DNA of 64,000 bases, from NCBI GenBank assembly GCA_036346375.1, contig JAYEVE010000815.1, positions 1 through 64,000 of the forward strand, written 5' to 3'. Shown here piece by piece: positions 21,321 through 32,760 of the stretch (the stretch's first letter is position 1; each line of letters starts with the position of its first letter). The notes beneath the pieces were generated by a model that saw nothing but the letters and a program-made list of their open reading frames with translations, searched no databases and had not been told where the DNA came from. The position numbers and the translations under genes were made by a program. Source of the DNA: Guadua angustifolia. Taxonomy: Eukaryota > Streptophyta > Magnoliopsida > Poales > Poaceae.

Positions 21321-22167
21321 CGAGACACATCTCCCCCAAACTTGACTCAGGACGACGAAACATCTCCTCAACATATTGCCCTCAACTTACTTACTTGATT
21401 CAAGACGGCAAACATGTCTCCTTAACATCTTGAATCATCTACCATGGTATCTCATGAATACAACTAGCACGAGAACGCGTAGGTTTGACTGTCTTTTTGA
21501 TGAAACACGCAGGTGGCCACCAATGTCATCTTGTCACGTCGATTGTCAACGACGCTCATCAATAGCAGGTATTGGGGAGACATATTTTTTCACCCTTTAC
21601 CGCCATATCTTCTTATCAACTCTTCCCACTCGTGGCGCAACTTCAATGGCATGGAGACTCAAACAATAGTTTTAGAGCTCTTTTACGGTACACTAAATTT
21701 AATATAGACAGTTCATTCTTTTCGATCCAATGGAACAGATTATCTAGTATTTATTTATACTTCATCTGCTAGTAGAGTAGTAGAAATGCTCTTAACAGAT
21801 CAACGACTAGATCTAATTTCTACTGCACATCATATACTACCAGTACAATGCACCATAAAATTTCTCTAGTTTTATGTACTTGGACATACACTTACAAGTA
21901 GTCACGCATACATGAGACACTAACACAAATACACACGCACGTACACCACACATTGTGTACAATGCGTACTTCGATGACGGATCACTACCTTGATGTCTTC
22001 TTGATGTGAAGCCACATGCACTACTGCACCCACGCTCGATATATCATGGAATCTCGCTCAACACTATATCGTTCAGTTACGATAGCCTACCGCAAGGCAC
22101 ATCAATAGTGGTGGTCTCCCCAGGGGCAAGCCTGACATCAAGATTAGAACCTCGCTCTGATACCAAT
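21321..22167 (-). mobile_element. relic internal region of element C (minus strand)
   Basis: Between the TSD of element A and a reverse iMet primer site. On the other side of A, 3,190-3,401 has the same style of words ('ctcaac..ac', 'gacggcgaacacatctcc'). No gag or pol can be read, so C is a decayed or non-autonomous element and the assignment is an inference. Confidence 0.4.
22154..22165 (-). promoter_or_regulatory. iMet-type primer binding site, reverse strand
   Basis: GCTCTGATACCA on + is TGGTATCAGAGC on -, two bases from TGTTAG on + (CTAACA on -), which would be the end of a minus-strand 5' LTR. Confidence 0.6.
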
Positions 22168-22600
22168 TGTTAGTTGAGTAGTGCTTCAGAGCTTTCCTTT
22201 CTAATACAAATTGCATAAATCTTAAAGCAAGTGAAGAGGTAAGTAATCATCATTTATCTTTCATTTATACTTTAATATTTGTGCAACTATCAAAAGAAAA
22301 GCATGGAAGCACCTCTCTAGTTGGTTTTATCTTAGATCAGCACATACATACAACAGCAAAAAAACAACTCATGAGCACAAGTATTTTAATGGTATAACAC
22401 AACTAGCACATTTTTTTGCTCTCTTTCTTTCTCAAACTTGTTTTGCTTCTTACTTACAAAAAAAACTCAGAACTGTCTAGAAATTTATACCCAAACCTAT
22501 AGTTCTAAGAATCAAAGTAGGATTCAACAAATCGAATCGAAAAAGAATTCTTTTCCTTGTTTGATTCAAATCAGACTCTTCCGAAATTGAATCTAACACA
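22168..22600 (-). repeat. relic LTR, copy 2 (element C, probable 5' LTR)
   Basis: On - it would run from TGTGTTAGATTC (22,600) to CTAACA (22,168), about 433 bases, next to the primer site. The upper ~280 bases resemble 2,870-3,174; the rest has no counterpart in the window. No convincing TSD was found. Confidence 0.45.
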
Positions 22601-23490
22601 ATCTTCTCTTGCTCTTCTTCCTCACTGCGATACAAAAGCTTGATGAGCTCATTAGTCACTTATTAGTATCACATCAGCGCTAGCTCCCCCCCCTCTCTCG
22701 GTGTAAATTGTATATAACAATCTCAAGAAGCAAGTGAGAAATATGCTAGAGAAATTTTGATAACATAGGTAGTAAATAGTGGCAGTAGAAATCAAATCTA
22801 ACCATCCATTCCTCAAGAATATGTTAGACTTCTTCTATCCACTAATCAGGGGTATATTTTAGACTTTTCCTATCCATTCATCAGGGGTATTTTAGACTTT
22901 TCCTAATTCGTGTACAGTTTTGGATTCACCAAATATCCGGTGATCTTTAGAGGCTTCTTATCCATTCATCAGGATCACAATATGTGTTTTACCGTAGAGG
23001 ACAAATAGTATGACGAAATTTTTTACCCTTTTACCCCTCTCTGAATTTTACTACCAATACTACAGGTGATAGTATAATTAGATCTAAATTGATTTCAACC
23101 ATTAGATTCAAAAGAATGAAAGGCTTATATTGATTTTAATCCACCGTAAAAGAGCTCATATGCTAATATGTTGATTGCATTACTGAGATCATGGTGTCAG
23201 AATGTGGATGTTCTTACTTACTAGCATGCTGTACTGTTCCATGATTCTGCCAGTAGCTTTTCACAGGATTTCATGTGATCAGTACATTCATGCATGCACG
23301 CTCAATATAGATGGTTGTCCTTCCTATTCATGCCTTACAATGGATCAAAGGTAGTGACCTGCATCTGCATATCCGCTTGCATGGTCCTAGCAGCAATTAT
23401 GTGACCCTTTGTCATGAGCATCTAGCATCACTGAAGGCGGTTTAATTAGTCTGTTGTATTATTATGATAGGAGTGCATGAATTCTGCGTA
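22601..23490. other. intergenic, nothing firm
   Basis: AT-rich. A word 'tatccattcatcagg(g)gtat' recurs at about 22,834, 22,872 and 22,958, suggesting a short decayed repeat. No gene is supported. Confidence 0.4.
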
Positions 23491-23491
23491 C

Positions 23492-23821
23492 CTGCAATTG
23501 ATCGGCCTTTGTTTCGGACGTTGTTCGAGAGCAGCATATTTGAATTCGCTTTTTGAATATCATTGCCAAAAGCTGTTTGCTGAGTGCATGAGCTTTAATT
23601 AATTCAACCGTGGAACTGCTCACAAGTAACATTCTCTTTTTCATAAATACAAGTAGGTGATCCACATGTGCTAGGTTGCGGTATAGTAAGGCTTTTTTGA
23701 AAAAGAGCTGCAATTCTGTTTTACTAGTGTCCTTATAAAATTGCGCATCCATGCGACTAATGTGTGTACCTTGTAATTTCCTCTTGTCATCGTTTCCTCT
23801 CAACCTTGCATTTTGGATCAC
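23492..23821 (-). pseudogene. two exon-like segments, unrecognised
   Basis: On -, a 52-base segment (23,821-23,770) lies between TTGCAG and GTACAC and reads VIQNARLRGNDDKRKLQ. An 88-base segment (23,579-23,492) lies between ACTCAG and GTACGC and reads QTAFGNDIQKANSNMLLSNN and on to GRSIAG. Both are bounded by good splice signals and have ordinary protein composition, but I do not recognise the family. They may be part of a gene fragment or chance. No start, stop or further exon could be linked. Confidence 0.25.
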
Positions 23822-24179
23822 CTGCAACTAAAGGAAAAACAGCACTCTCATTACCAACTTGGTTTCAGTTATGGTAACGTCCAAACAGTTCGAGTAGTTA
23901 CTGTTATTGAAAAAGGCAACTAAGCAGAAAGAAATGTTTTTACATTCATGATTTCTTTTTGTTTGGTTTGAACTCTGAAGAACGCATGCTCGCAATTCTC
24001 CTTTCGGAAAGCATAGAAGCACGACGGTATATACATTTTACCGACAAATTTATACGGCCGCATCTTAATTCCCCAATGAAGTTGTGCTATGTGCCGCATC
24101 TTAATCGACCGGAACGGTACGTTAGCACGTACCGAACGACACGAACCCACCGCTGGTGGTGAGGTGCCGCACGTATTCG

Positions 24180-24430
24180 GTGCTCCGCTCGCAGATTTGA
24201 AATTTCGTTTTCGGCTCACGTTTTGGAAGTGGTCGAAATTCAAAATATCAGTGAAATCTTGAAATTTTACACAATATCTAATTAAAATTTGAAAGCCAAA
24301 TTTGAAATCCGGAATTTTCTAAATGAGATTTCCAAAATTTCGATCGAAATTGCCAAAATCTCAACAAAATTGAACCGAGCAAAAAATAATCGAAACGATG
24401 TCAAAAATTTTTTGGACGGTTTTGACACAT
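24180..24430. repeat. low-complexity 'gaaattt' tract
   Basis: Imperfect repeats of words such as TTTGAAATT, CCAAAATTTCGATCGAAATT and AAATCTTGAAATTTTA. Grass genomes often carry such tracts inside transposons. No coding potential. Confidence 0.4.
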
Positions 24431-24553
24431 CACTAATATTTCCATAAAAATTTCAGATGATAGTCAAGCCTAATGAATTTTTAAACATTATGACAATGCT
24501 ACTGTCCTGATAAAATGTTGATCGGCAAATTACGGGTGGGTTTAGCGGTATTG

Positions 24554-25069
24554 CCCTAGCTTAGGGGTGGCAACGGGGCCATTCCCCGCCGGGGAGTGCC
24601 TCTCCGTCCCCGTCCCCGCGATCCAAAATTTTCTCCGTCCCCGTCTCCGTTCCCCGTCTCGGGGGAGAAAATCCCCCCGTCCCCATCCCCGTTCGGATAT
24701 CAGGGCCCCGTCGGGGACCCATCCCCGCAAAAATTTCACATAAGAGAAGAGCTCTTATAGCTATTTTAACTCTAAAATCATATCAACAGACAAAGAAAAA
24801 AAGAATACATGCATTCATTGAAGATTATGTTGTCCTGTTTATGAAAATGTGAATATAATGGGCTAGAGAATATGTTTGCAATCTAATAACTAAATTGGAC
24901 TAAACTAAATTTAGATCCCTAACCGGGTCCCCCGCACCCCCGACGGGGGAATAATTTTCCCCGTTTCCATCCCCACGGGGGACGATTTCTTCCCATACCC
25001 GTCCCCTAATAGAGGAATTCCCCGCCAGGGATCGAGGAACGGGTCCCCATTGCCACCCTTACCCTAGCT
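24554..25069. mobile_element. hAT-type MITE with 8-bp TSD
   Basis: The element is 24,562-25,061 (500 bases), flanked on both sides by CCCTAGCT (24,554-24,561 and 25,062-25,069). Ends are inverted: TAGGGGTGGCAACGGGGCC on the left and, reverse-complemented, TAAGGGTGGCAATGGGGACC on the right. Subterminal regions are rich in 'ccccgtcccc' words on both sides and the middle is AT-rich. An 8-base TSD and a TAGGGGTGGCAA-like end are hallmarks of hAT elements. There is no transposase, so it is non-autonomous. Confidence 0.9.
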
Positions 25070-26210
25070 ATAGGATGAAAGGTTACATGACCTCACCTAG
25101 CAAAAGTCATTCTTGTTTTTCTCTTAGTACAGACATTATTCTATTTCGCCCTTTGTGTCTTTCTTGCTTGTTATTTATGTACTGTAAGATTAGTATGCCA
25201 GGTGCAAAAGTAAACTCATTTATTTTGATGAACCGTAAAGAGGCCTAGTTATGTAGTCTTTGACATATTTAAGAGACCCTACAATTACTAGAGGTGCTAG
25301 CACATGTAACAGATGGCACCTTCAAGAAACCTTGCAATTGAAGATCCGTCTCTAACGAGCCTGTTGTGTTCAAGTTAGTCTTACTTACAGGTAATGATTC
25401 AATCATACTATCTACATCTCATATTTTTACTAGCTACTCATACTGTTTTATAATGTGGTATCATAATCAAGAGTTGCTTATGGTGGGAATGTAACTATCT
25501 TTTATCTATTTGTGGTGTTTACTTTATATTTTGTTTTAGATCATTGGACAGCTATATCAAGTCCTTTGTTGCCGGTTGCTGTCATTTCATTTTTCTAGTT
25601 ATCTACAATTTAGCAGCTTAGTTTGGATCTTTTACTATCTTTTGAGATGCAGCCTGTTGATGTTTTTCAAAAAAAAAATGTAGAAGAAATTATACAATTC
25701 TCAGAGTCTTGATGTGATAGCATCAGAGTTTAGTAGTATTTGTTTGCCCCTGTTACCACCTTTTTTAGCTTTGAACTTTGGATGAACCTAGGCTAGAATG
25801 CAGAACAGACCTTACTTTTTGTCAACATATTTCAATTTGGCTTTCTCTTGATTTGAACCTTCATTTTATGGAAGGATTCTCCTCCATAGTTAGCTATTTA
25901 GATGTAGCGTCCTTGAGTGCTTAGCTGGTTCAGGTGGTAGATAGCATAATATACTCATTTGATAGATTTTGGATCAGTTCAGTGCTGCTATTTTGTTTGT
26001 TTCTTCATCACCACGACCAACCTTTGAAGTTTGGTCTGCTAATCATTTCTACAGTAAAACTCCATGCTTAATACGTGTATAAGACAAAAATAATATTCAT
26101 TATATGGTTTGGTATCATGTTTGGTTACATGTATGTGCCACACTATTTTAGAATCTCGTTGCAGCGTATGGACATCTTACTAGTATGAAAAAATATTAGG
26201 CTTGGACTAA
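25070..26210. other. intergenic, nothing recognised
   Basis: AT-rich sequence that could be intron or spacer. No frame, repeat or RNA is supported. Confidence 0.4.
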
Positions 26211-26224
26211 AGTTGTACCGGCCT

Positions 26225-26345
26225 TTGGCCATTAACATCCTTAGCCGGTGCGTGTGCCTGACGGATAGTGTAGTTGTTAGTACTCGCGTGGGATCGTCAG
26301 GCACTCACCTGAAAGAACGAGGTTGCGATGGTCAAATCCGTGTCG
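26225..26345 (+). repeat. tRNA-like SINE head (relic)
   Basis: GGATAGTGTAGTTGTTAGTA resembles a tRNA D-arm/A box, and GAGGTTGCGATGGTCAAATCC about 60 bases later resembles a B box with an insertion. The order and spacing are those of tRNA-derived SINEs. No TSD or tail was identified. Confidence 0.35.
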
Positions 26346-26863
26346 TCTCTGAAACGCATGGGGATTATGGGGTTTATCGTTCCCGGTTGCAGGATAAAGA
26401 GTCACATCAGCAGCGAACCAAACTATGCTTTCATTGCTAGCTATTTTGTCCTCACCATGCTCTGTCTCCATGGGACCTGGGGAAGTGAAGAACCGAGCAA
26501 GAGCGTGCCATTCTGCTGACGAAGAAAGCGTCCTTTGGTTATACACGAGCTTCATCGTGCCTGATGAGCCGAGGCTCCCTAACATGTCCTTGAGCTGCGA
26601 ACTGAGGATGACGGATTGCAGCAACGATACCTTGTTAATAGTCTTGACGCGATCTATGCAACGCGCAAGAACAGGCAACTGTTACTTGTTTGATGGGAAC
26701 TGTATGGGTCGACTGCTGTGCAGTCAGTCCCGTATTTCTATTACCGAAGATCTGAAAGATAGCGAGAATGTTTTATACCTTTTGGTTGGGCAAGGCCAAA
26801 GAAGTTCAGTTTCAGTGTTAAGGCCCGGGAGGAGGCGACTCCCAGGCGGCACCCGCACGGCTG

Positions 26864-27589
26864 TTGCTGATCTTCATCGCGCATCAGAGCCCGAACAGGA
26901 TTTTGATCTGTTCATCGCGCATCACGTCGACCCCTTCTGCCGCGGTCTCTGCGTTGCATCTGCTCGGCATCCGCGCAATGAAGCCAGCCGCTGGGCCTCC
27001 TTCGCTCCGCCGATCGGCGGCCATCCCGGCGCCGTCTTCTTGCCGTCCGTCTACGGATCGGCCTGCGCCGGATACTTGCGCCGCTGCCCTCCAGCCTTGC
27101 CGGCGACGTCGGCCTCCTACGCGGCGCCTCCAGATCCGTGGCCACCAGCCTGCGCGTGCATCTGCGTGGTTCCCCGGCGCCGTCGCTCCTCCGGACGCCG
27201 GCGCTCTGGCGTTTTCGCCCTCCGGCCGAATCAGCCCCGGCTCCACCTCTGCGGCCATCACGCCGCTCCGCCGATCCCGAGGACATTCTGGCCACCTTCG
27301 GCTGCAGGCGCCGTCGCCACTTGGGCCTGTGAAGTTCCCTGCGCGTGAAGAAGCATCACCAACCGACAAGTTTGCTAGTGAAGTCCTCCTGAGTCCTGAC
27401 CATGAAGAAATCAACTCGCCTGTGAAGAACCTCATGCATGAACAGATAAGGTCGCTCATGACCCGTGAGACAGAGAGCCCGATCGATTTAATTGGATTTA
27501 ACTCGTTTTGGCGTCCGTCCGGCTTCTCAGTTTCAAGGCTCCGGATTAGCAGAGCAAATCAGCCTTCGGCTTCTGTTGGCTTCCGCTGA
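26864..27589 (+). CDS. orphan ORF in a GC-rich island, unrecognised
   Basis: An open frame of 241 codons that passes from a very GC-rich, P/R/S-rich part (to about 27,340) into a normal-composition part (EEASPTDKFASEVLLSPDHE, then NLMHEQIRSLMTRETESPID). The opposite strand is also open over the GC-rich part, which lowers its value. The second half is less easily explained by composition. It resembles no family I know; it may be an exon captured by a transposon or a decayed element ORF. The start codon is uncertain. Confidence 0.2.
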   Translation: MLIFIAHQSPNRILICSSRITSTPSAAVSALHLLGIRAMKPAAGPPSLRRSAAIPAPSSCRPSTDRPAPDTCAAALQPCRRRRPPTRRLQIRGHQPARASAWFPGAVAPPDAGALAFSPSGRISPGSTSAAITPLRRSRGHSGHLRLQAPSPLGPVKFPAREEASPTDKFASEVLLSPDHEEINSPVKNLMHEQIRSLMTRETESPIDLIGFNSFWRPSGFSVSRLRISRANQPSASVGFR

Positions 27590-27659
27590 TTCCAGAATTT
27601 TTTGAGCAGTTTTCTCCATACCGAAGAGCGTCATGACCCTTCTTCCCACACACTTGACA

Positions 27660-27982
27660 GCTATTCCCAGTGCATAGTAACATACTCATTTAATGCATGC
27701 CACATAAGCATTTTTGATGATGTGACAAGAGAGTTAAGAGGGGAGAGAAGAAAGCTGTATCTTGAAGAAGATACCACTTGGGCACGAAATCATAGACATT
27801 GAAACTTAAATCATCTAAGTGGCCCACAATTCATACTCTCATATACATCTAGCATTTAATTATCTTATGGGGACTAAGAAACAATCCATGATACCATGCA
27901 TTGGGATAGTTGTATCTTCTATAATATCATATGACATGGCAGTTTTGGATATTGTGACAAGATACAATGCACTGTGAATAGC
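27660..27982. mobile_element. MITE candidate, about 323 bp
   Basis: The left end GCTATTCCCAGTGCATAGTA is the inverted partner of the right end (reverse complement GGCTATTCACAGTGCATTGT). The inside contains 'gccacataagca' and 'gatgatgtgacaagagag', words often seen in grass Tourist-like MITEs. No clear TSD, so the superfamily is an inference. Confidence 0.6.
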
Positions 27983-27999
27983 CTAAGAGTGACAAGACA

Positions 28000-29014
28000 A
28001 TTGGAACTTGGTCGGTTACGATGCGCCCACACTGGCATTTAATTTAGCTCGTATTATTGGGGGATTTTATTCATTGCAATTAATGCTTTTATGTATATTC
28101 TTGGCGGAGTTCATTACTATTCATGAGGATTTATCATCGGTAATTTATTTGACGTTTTATCGTCTACTTTGAAGACTTTGGTAAAAAAAATCAGTTGAGG
28201 ATAACTGGTTTTGGTGTTTCATCATCGTTTATTGGGACTCAGTGTTTCATCACCGTTATTCTGGTGTTTTATTCACCGTTCATTTGGAATTCTAATGACA
28301 CCTTGATGGTAGCATTTTACTCTTAGGAGTTTTTCTACTGAAGGTTTTGCCCCAATGTTAGTTTCAGATGAAGAATTGAAGTGCAAAGAGTTGTTTTTGC
28401 GTGGATACTACAACATTGTTTTGTTGTCTTTGCTCGATATGAGAGGTCTACTGCAATTTATACTCCATTGATGGCACGAGAAGTTTTCTTCATATTGGCA
28501 TTTTTTGAGCAGCTACAACCAAGTTATGGATTTTCAGTAGGCAATTTGCCGAATTTTATGTTCCTCGTGGAGCATGCCAAATACCCATGATATGTGTTCT
28601 TCACTATCTACTCAGCACCTCAGGTGATGTCTTCGTTCATGCCATTTGATGATTGAGCATTTGTTTCAGAAGGTCAGTTGCACAGACTCAGACTTTTACT
28701 GGGATTATGAATTCTTGAAGACCCGGATTCTTCGTCTGTTTTGTTAATATCTGTGTTGGATTGACTGTTCCAGTCTTTCTCTCGACCTACTGGTGGTTTG
28801 CTCAATCTCGCTTCATGAGAAGCATTTGGATAAGACTTTCTAGTCTTTTATGCCCTTAGTGGTTTTCGCACTGCAAGTGTTTGGCTTAACTGTTCCAGTC
28901 TTCCTCGTTCAGTAGTCCTTTGGACTTTTAATGCACTTGTATTCTTCATGCTTAATTACCTTTCAGGGTTTTCCGGAAACAATTTTATTATAGATTTTGA
29001 GTTAAGGGGAGGTT
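28000..29014 (+). mobile_element. 3' internal remnant of a copia-like element
   Basis: Noncoding sequence that ends in a purine-rich GTTAAGGGGAGG directly before an LTR-like block, as expected for a polypurine tract. Near 28,200-28,290 short imperfect repeats of 'gtgtttcatcaccgtt' occur. No gag or pol remains and no matching 5' LTR is in the window. Confidence 0.45.
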
Positions 29015-29245
29015 TGTTGGAGATAACTCAATATCTCTAATTGCCATATCTTTTGATTCTATCCAAATAGGTTGTTAGTCCAAGTCGTCTACAACTAGGA
29101 CTCTTTGGCTATATAAGTCAACTCCCTGTACTTGTAATCTTGAAGCGATATAGTGTATTAATTGTTTCCCGTGGTTTTTTCCCGCAAGGGTTTTTCCACG
29201 TTAAATCTTTGTCTCCAGTTTTATACTGTGCATCTATCCCTAACA
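29015..29245 (+). repeat. copia-like 3' LTR (231 bp)
   Basis: Starts TGTTGGAGATAACTC and ends ATCCCTAACA, with TATATAAG near 29,110, then 'ttgtctccag' near the end. The size and TG...CA ends fit a small copia LTR. It has no partner here, so the element is truncated on its left. Confidence 0.65.
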
Positions 29246-29309
29246 CCTTCTTTAGGTGGCTTGATAATCTCTGCAAATTTGCTATACATTCTCCTTGCCT
29301 ACTGTAATG

Positions 29310-29418
29310 TGGATTCAGGCAAGCCGCTCGAGGATGAAGCCTCATGAGAAAGAGATGTTGTTGATATCGACATGTATACGTTCTCTGAATCTGATGCTGA
29401 ATACTGCAAGATCTTGCA
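29310..29418 (+). pseudogene. exon-like fragment, unrecognised
   Basis: Reads GKPLEDEAS, a TGA, then VVDIDMYTFSESDAEYCKIL and QN just before GTGAGT, a good donor site. It lies right behind the LTR at 29,015-29,245. The family is not recognised. Confidence 0.2.
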
Positions 29419-30044
29419 GAATGTGAGTGCTGAGAACACAAATACAAGGTTGTTCTACGTTTTGTTTGGTTTAAGATATATGATCATTTTTCATGTGTTT
29501 TATATTTGCTTAAAGCTGCTGCATCGAAGGTGTTTCAAATTGAGATTACCTGTACATGATATCGAATTGATCCAAACTCAAATAAGGTGTGATCAACTGG
29601 CATTGGTCTTTCAGCACTGCAAATATCGAAACATAATACAGTTTCTGACTGAGGATACTATGTTAATGTGTAGGAGCCGCGTAACTCGAGCACCGAAGTG
29701 CACAATGCTCACCTACTAAACCCCGCTTAGAACACAAGAAATCAAGTGACATCAATTCCTTTTTCTGGAGATAGTCGAATATTACAGTACTTTTACTAAT
29801 CGGTATCTACTATCTTCTGCGCACTCCTGTGGAAAGTTGGAATGTTACAAAGGTGAGTAGAAAATGTACTTCGTAAGTTTTGGAAGTATAATGCATGATA
29901 ACTATATGCAAGGCTAAATAATTAAAGGTTTAATACGACTCATTTAGCATAATGACTAAATGTAGTTGCAAATTGCAATAATTGATTTTAATAAGACAAC
30001 TAAAACATTTTCAATCCACCTGTCTAGCTCCAACAGCCAAGCTG

Positions 30045-30162
30045 TAACCCGAGAGTTACATCCACTCATGAATTTTCAAACCATAAACCGAGAGCTCTAT
30101 CCACTCACGGATTCCCAAACCATAACCCGAGAGCTCTATCCACTCACAAACTCCCAACCCAT
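30045..30162 (+). repeat. 39-bp tandem repeat, three copies
   Basis: TAACCCGAGAG or TAAACCGAGAG at 30,045, 30,084 and 30,123, each followed by '(c)t(a)catccactcac..a.t..caaacca'. The period of 39 keeps a 13-residue frame open (REL.PL..SQTI), but no protein family is implied. Confidence 0.8.
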
Positions 30163-31003
30163 TATTTTATTTAAAACAAAACCATAAAAATTCTACAATG
30201 TGAAAGTGTACCTCATCCGCCTTGACCGTGGGCATGACTACTCAAATAGTTTTAGCTCTGCAGAGTATATACAGATTTACCCACAAGACATAATTATCTC
30301 TAGTTACCATGCAATTAACACACTTTCTTTAGTATGTCAGCAGAGAGATCATGACAAGACCTTTACAATGTACAACCCCACTATTAACCTTGCTTGCTAA
30401 GGTTTCACCGCTGAAAGGTTCCATCCACCCGGTCAAAAGCCTCCTCTTGCGCTGTGTGGGAAAACATGTCTCCATCCGACACCCATATTCTATCAACTGG
30501 CGAAGACAATAATGAGACACACGAATTAATTAACCAAGTCGTACTGAGATATATTTGTGGTTGTACGATAGTGCCTGATCCAAAGTAATACACGCTTCGG
30601 TCCTTAATTGACTAGGGCAAAACAATCACTTTACAAGGCCTCGTGCTTCCTGCAACTACCATACATTCCATCTACCCCAGTCTAAACTATTTTTCTACTT
30701 TATTTCATTGAAATAACAGCTACAATACCTCTTGCCACAACTTCATAAATGAGTTTAAACAAAGCTTTGAAATGATTCTCATAATAACATATTATTGAAA
30801 CGTTTAAGCTGAACTAAGCAATTCTACCGTCCTATGCTACTCTACTAACCATCATTAAAATAATATAGCTAATATAAGCTAGGGTGACAAAGGTACATTG
30901 TGATCAATACCAATGAGATCATAACAATTCTAGAATTTAACTAAACCTTAAAATTGTATTTAAAGTACATTGCATAAAAATAAGCATGTATAATTTAAAA
31001 CAA
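30163..31003. other. AT-rich intergenic DNA, nothing recognised
   Basis: No frame or repeat is supported. Short open frames on both strands near 30,200-30,590 lack any motif. Confidence 0.4.
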
Positions 31004-32560
31004 TGTAAGAATTTTAGAAATTTGGGATCAACATGGTCAAGGAAGATTTGCCTTCACTGCCCCCTACTGGTTCTACCTCTGAATGTTGGTTCAGCTGAAT
31101 TTCTTCGGCGACGATGTCTACATGTGAAGAATGGACACAAATAAATAAAATAAATACAAACAAAATTGAAAAATTGAAAAATAATGGTAGTAAAAGGTAG
31201 ATCTTGAATTTAGATGAATTTAAAATTTTGAATCACTGTATTTGGAGCTCGAACATAAGAGAACGGGCTCTCGGAAGTGGCTCAGATCAAAAATTCAGAA
31301 AAATGAGAAAGTGTGACACATGGCGCAACTTGATTGGCTAGGATTTTTAGAATTTCTGGAAAGGAGAAAATCAAAAATAAATCCATTGACACGTAGGGCC
31401 CAGGAGTTAGTGGCTCGGTGTAGGGTGGACTGAGTGCACCGAGGGGTGTTGGGGGTGATGTGGCATGGTGCATGTATGTGGGATGCCACCCGACAGCTCG
31501 GGATGAGGTGGCAGGATGCATGCACGCCAGTGCAGCGGCTAAGGCTAACGTGGCATGCCAACGTGACGGCGATGTGGCTACCACGCAGCTGCCAACACGG
31601 AGCATGCGTGGCACGGCTAAAGCGGCTACTACGTGGGCACACGGGCGCGAGGTCGTGCTAAGATGGCACAAAGGTGGTTGGCGCTAGGCGTCACGTGGTG
31701 ACGCATCAGTGGCAGCCTACATGGAGGCAAAGCGGCACAACAACGGCGCAGGCCCACCGGAGCCGAGGAAGAAGAAGCGGCAAGGGAGCAAAACCGCAAT
31801 GGATCTGGATTGGGCTAGGGGCAAAAAGTAGCGGGCGACGCGACAGACTCAACAGGACCAACGGCGATGACGCTTGCTCATCAACGGCAGATATCAAAGG
31901 CCATGAAACTCGACAGCACGGCTGAGAAGCAGATCGGCTAAGGTTTGAGTCTCAGGAGATGAAATCGAGCAGTGAGACACCGAAAAAGAGAGAGGGGAGG
32001 GCAGCAACCTTAAACAGGCACACACGTCGAGGTGTTTGGCTTAGATACGGTATGAATGACTGCAGAAACCACGGTGGCGGTTGCACAAGGTGGGTGGTGG
32101 CGAAGTCCGTGCGAGAGACGGGTGACCACACGCTAACAGGCGGGACCCGGCGGTCAGCGGCATGGGACAAGGCGAATCAGGCCGTGCGAAGGAGCGACGG
32201 GCCAGGGAGAAACAGGCTGGACAAAAGGGATGCGAGCCGACGAAAATTAAGCCAGAAGTGGAGGGAAAACGGGCAACGCAATGAAGTCAACCCGCCAGGA
32301 GAAATAAGAATTAAAATCATTTTTATTTTTGAGAATTGCCAAAAAAATAGTAAAAAATGCCAAATAAATAGCAAATAAATTAGGAAAAAAAGAGAAAATT
32401 CTTAAAAATATTTTTAAACATTAGGAATCCAAATACATTGGCTTGAACTCATTTCAACTTCAGACTTTGATTCAAATTTTGTTACTTACATTGGAAAGGA
32501 AATTTTAAATTCACCAAAAAATTTGAAAAATTTAAAATAGCTCAAAAATGGAATGTTACA
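31004..32560 (-). repeat. LTR-like block, probable solo or 3' LTR of a gypsy element
   Basis: On - it begins TGTAACATTCCATTTTTGAG and ends AAATTCTTACA, with an AT-rich first third and a GC-rich middle rich in 'gtggc' words. That layout resembles large grass gypsy LTRs that start TGTAACA. The minus-strand sequence just before it is purine-rich (CAACAGGAGAGG), which could be a polypurine tract. No TSD was found (AACAA on one side, GGGAC on the other). Open frames inside (31,282-31,671 and others) are compositional. Confidence 0.4.
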
Positions 32561-32760
32561 GGGACCTCTCCTGTTGTTGGTAAACTGCTCCTGAAGCAAC
32601 CTAGTGATCTCAGACATTCCACTAGCTTTGTTTCCAATGCACTCCATAATCATTTCATGCTTCCCCCATTGGTGTAGTAGTGAACGATTTACTCCATAGC
32701 TTAATATGGAAAATCTTGAAGAGCACCCAAGCATTCGATCTAAAACAATCCAGATTAAAA
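32561..32760 (-). other. short open segment, unrecognised
   Basis: Minus-strand frame reads LLHQWGKHEMIMECIGNKAS and then SEITRLLQEQFTNNRRG. It lies between the LTR-like block and the 3' side of the BRCA1-like gene. It could be the internal end of the neighbouring retroelement or part of the gene's 3' flank. Not recognised. Confidence 0.2.

Noticed and set aside
26425..27348. 307-codon frame on + overlapping the GC island
   Set aside because: Cys/Arg/Pro-rich translation of a GC-rich block; the adjoining frame of 241 codons is a slightly better candidate and neither is firm.
31282..32378. Several open frames on both strands (up to 139 codons)
   Set aside because: They lie inside the LTR-like block, share no motif with known proteins and overlap on opposite strands.
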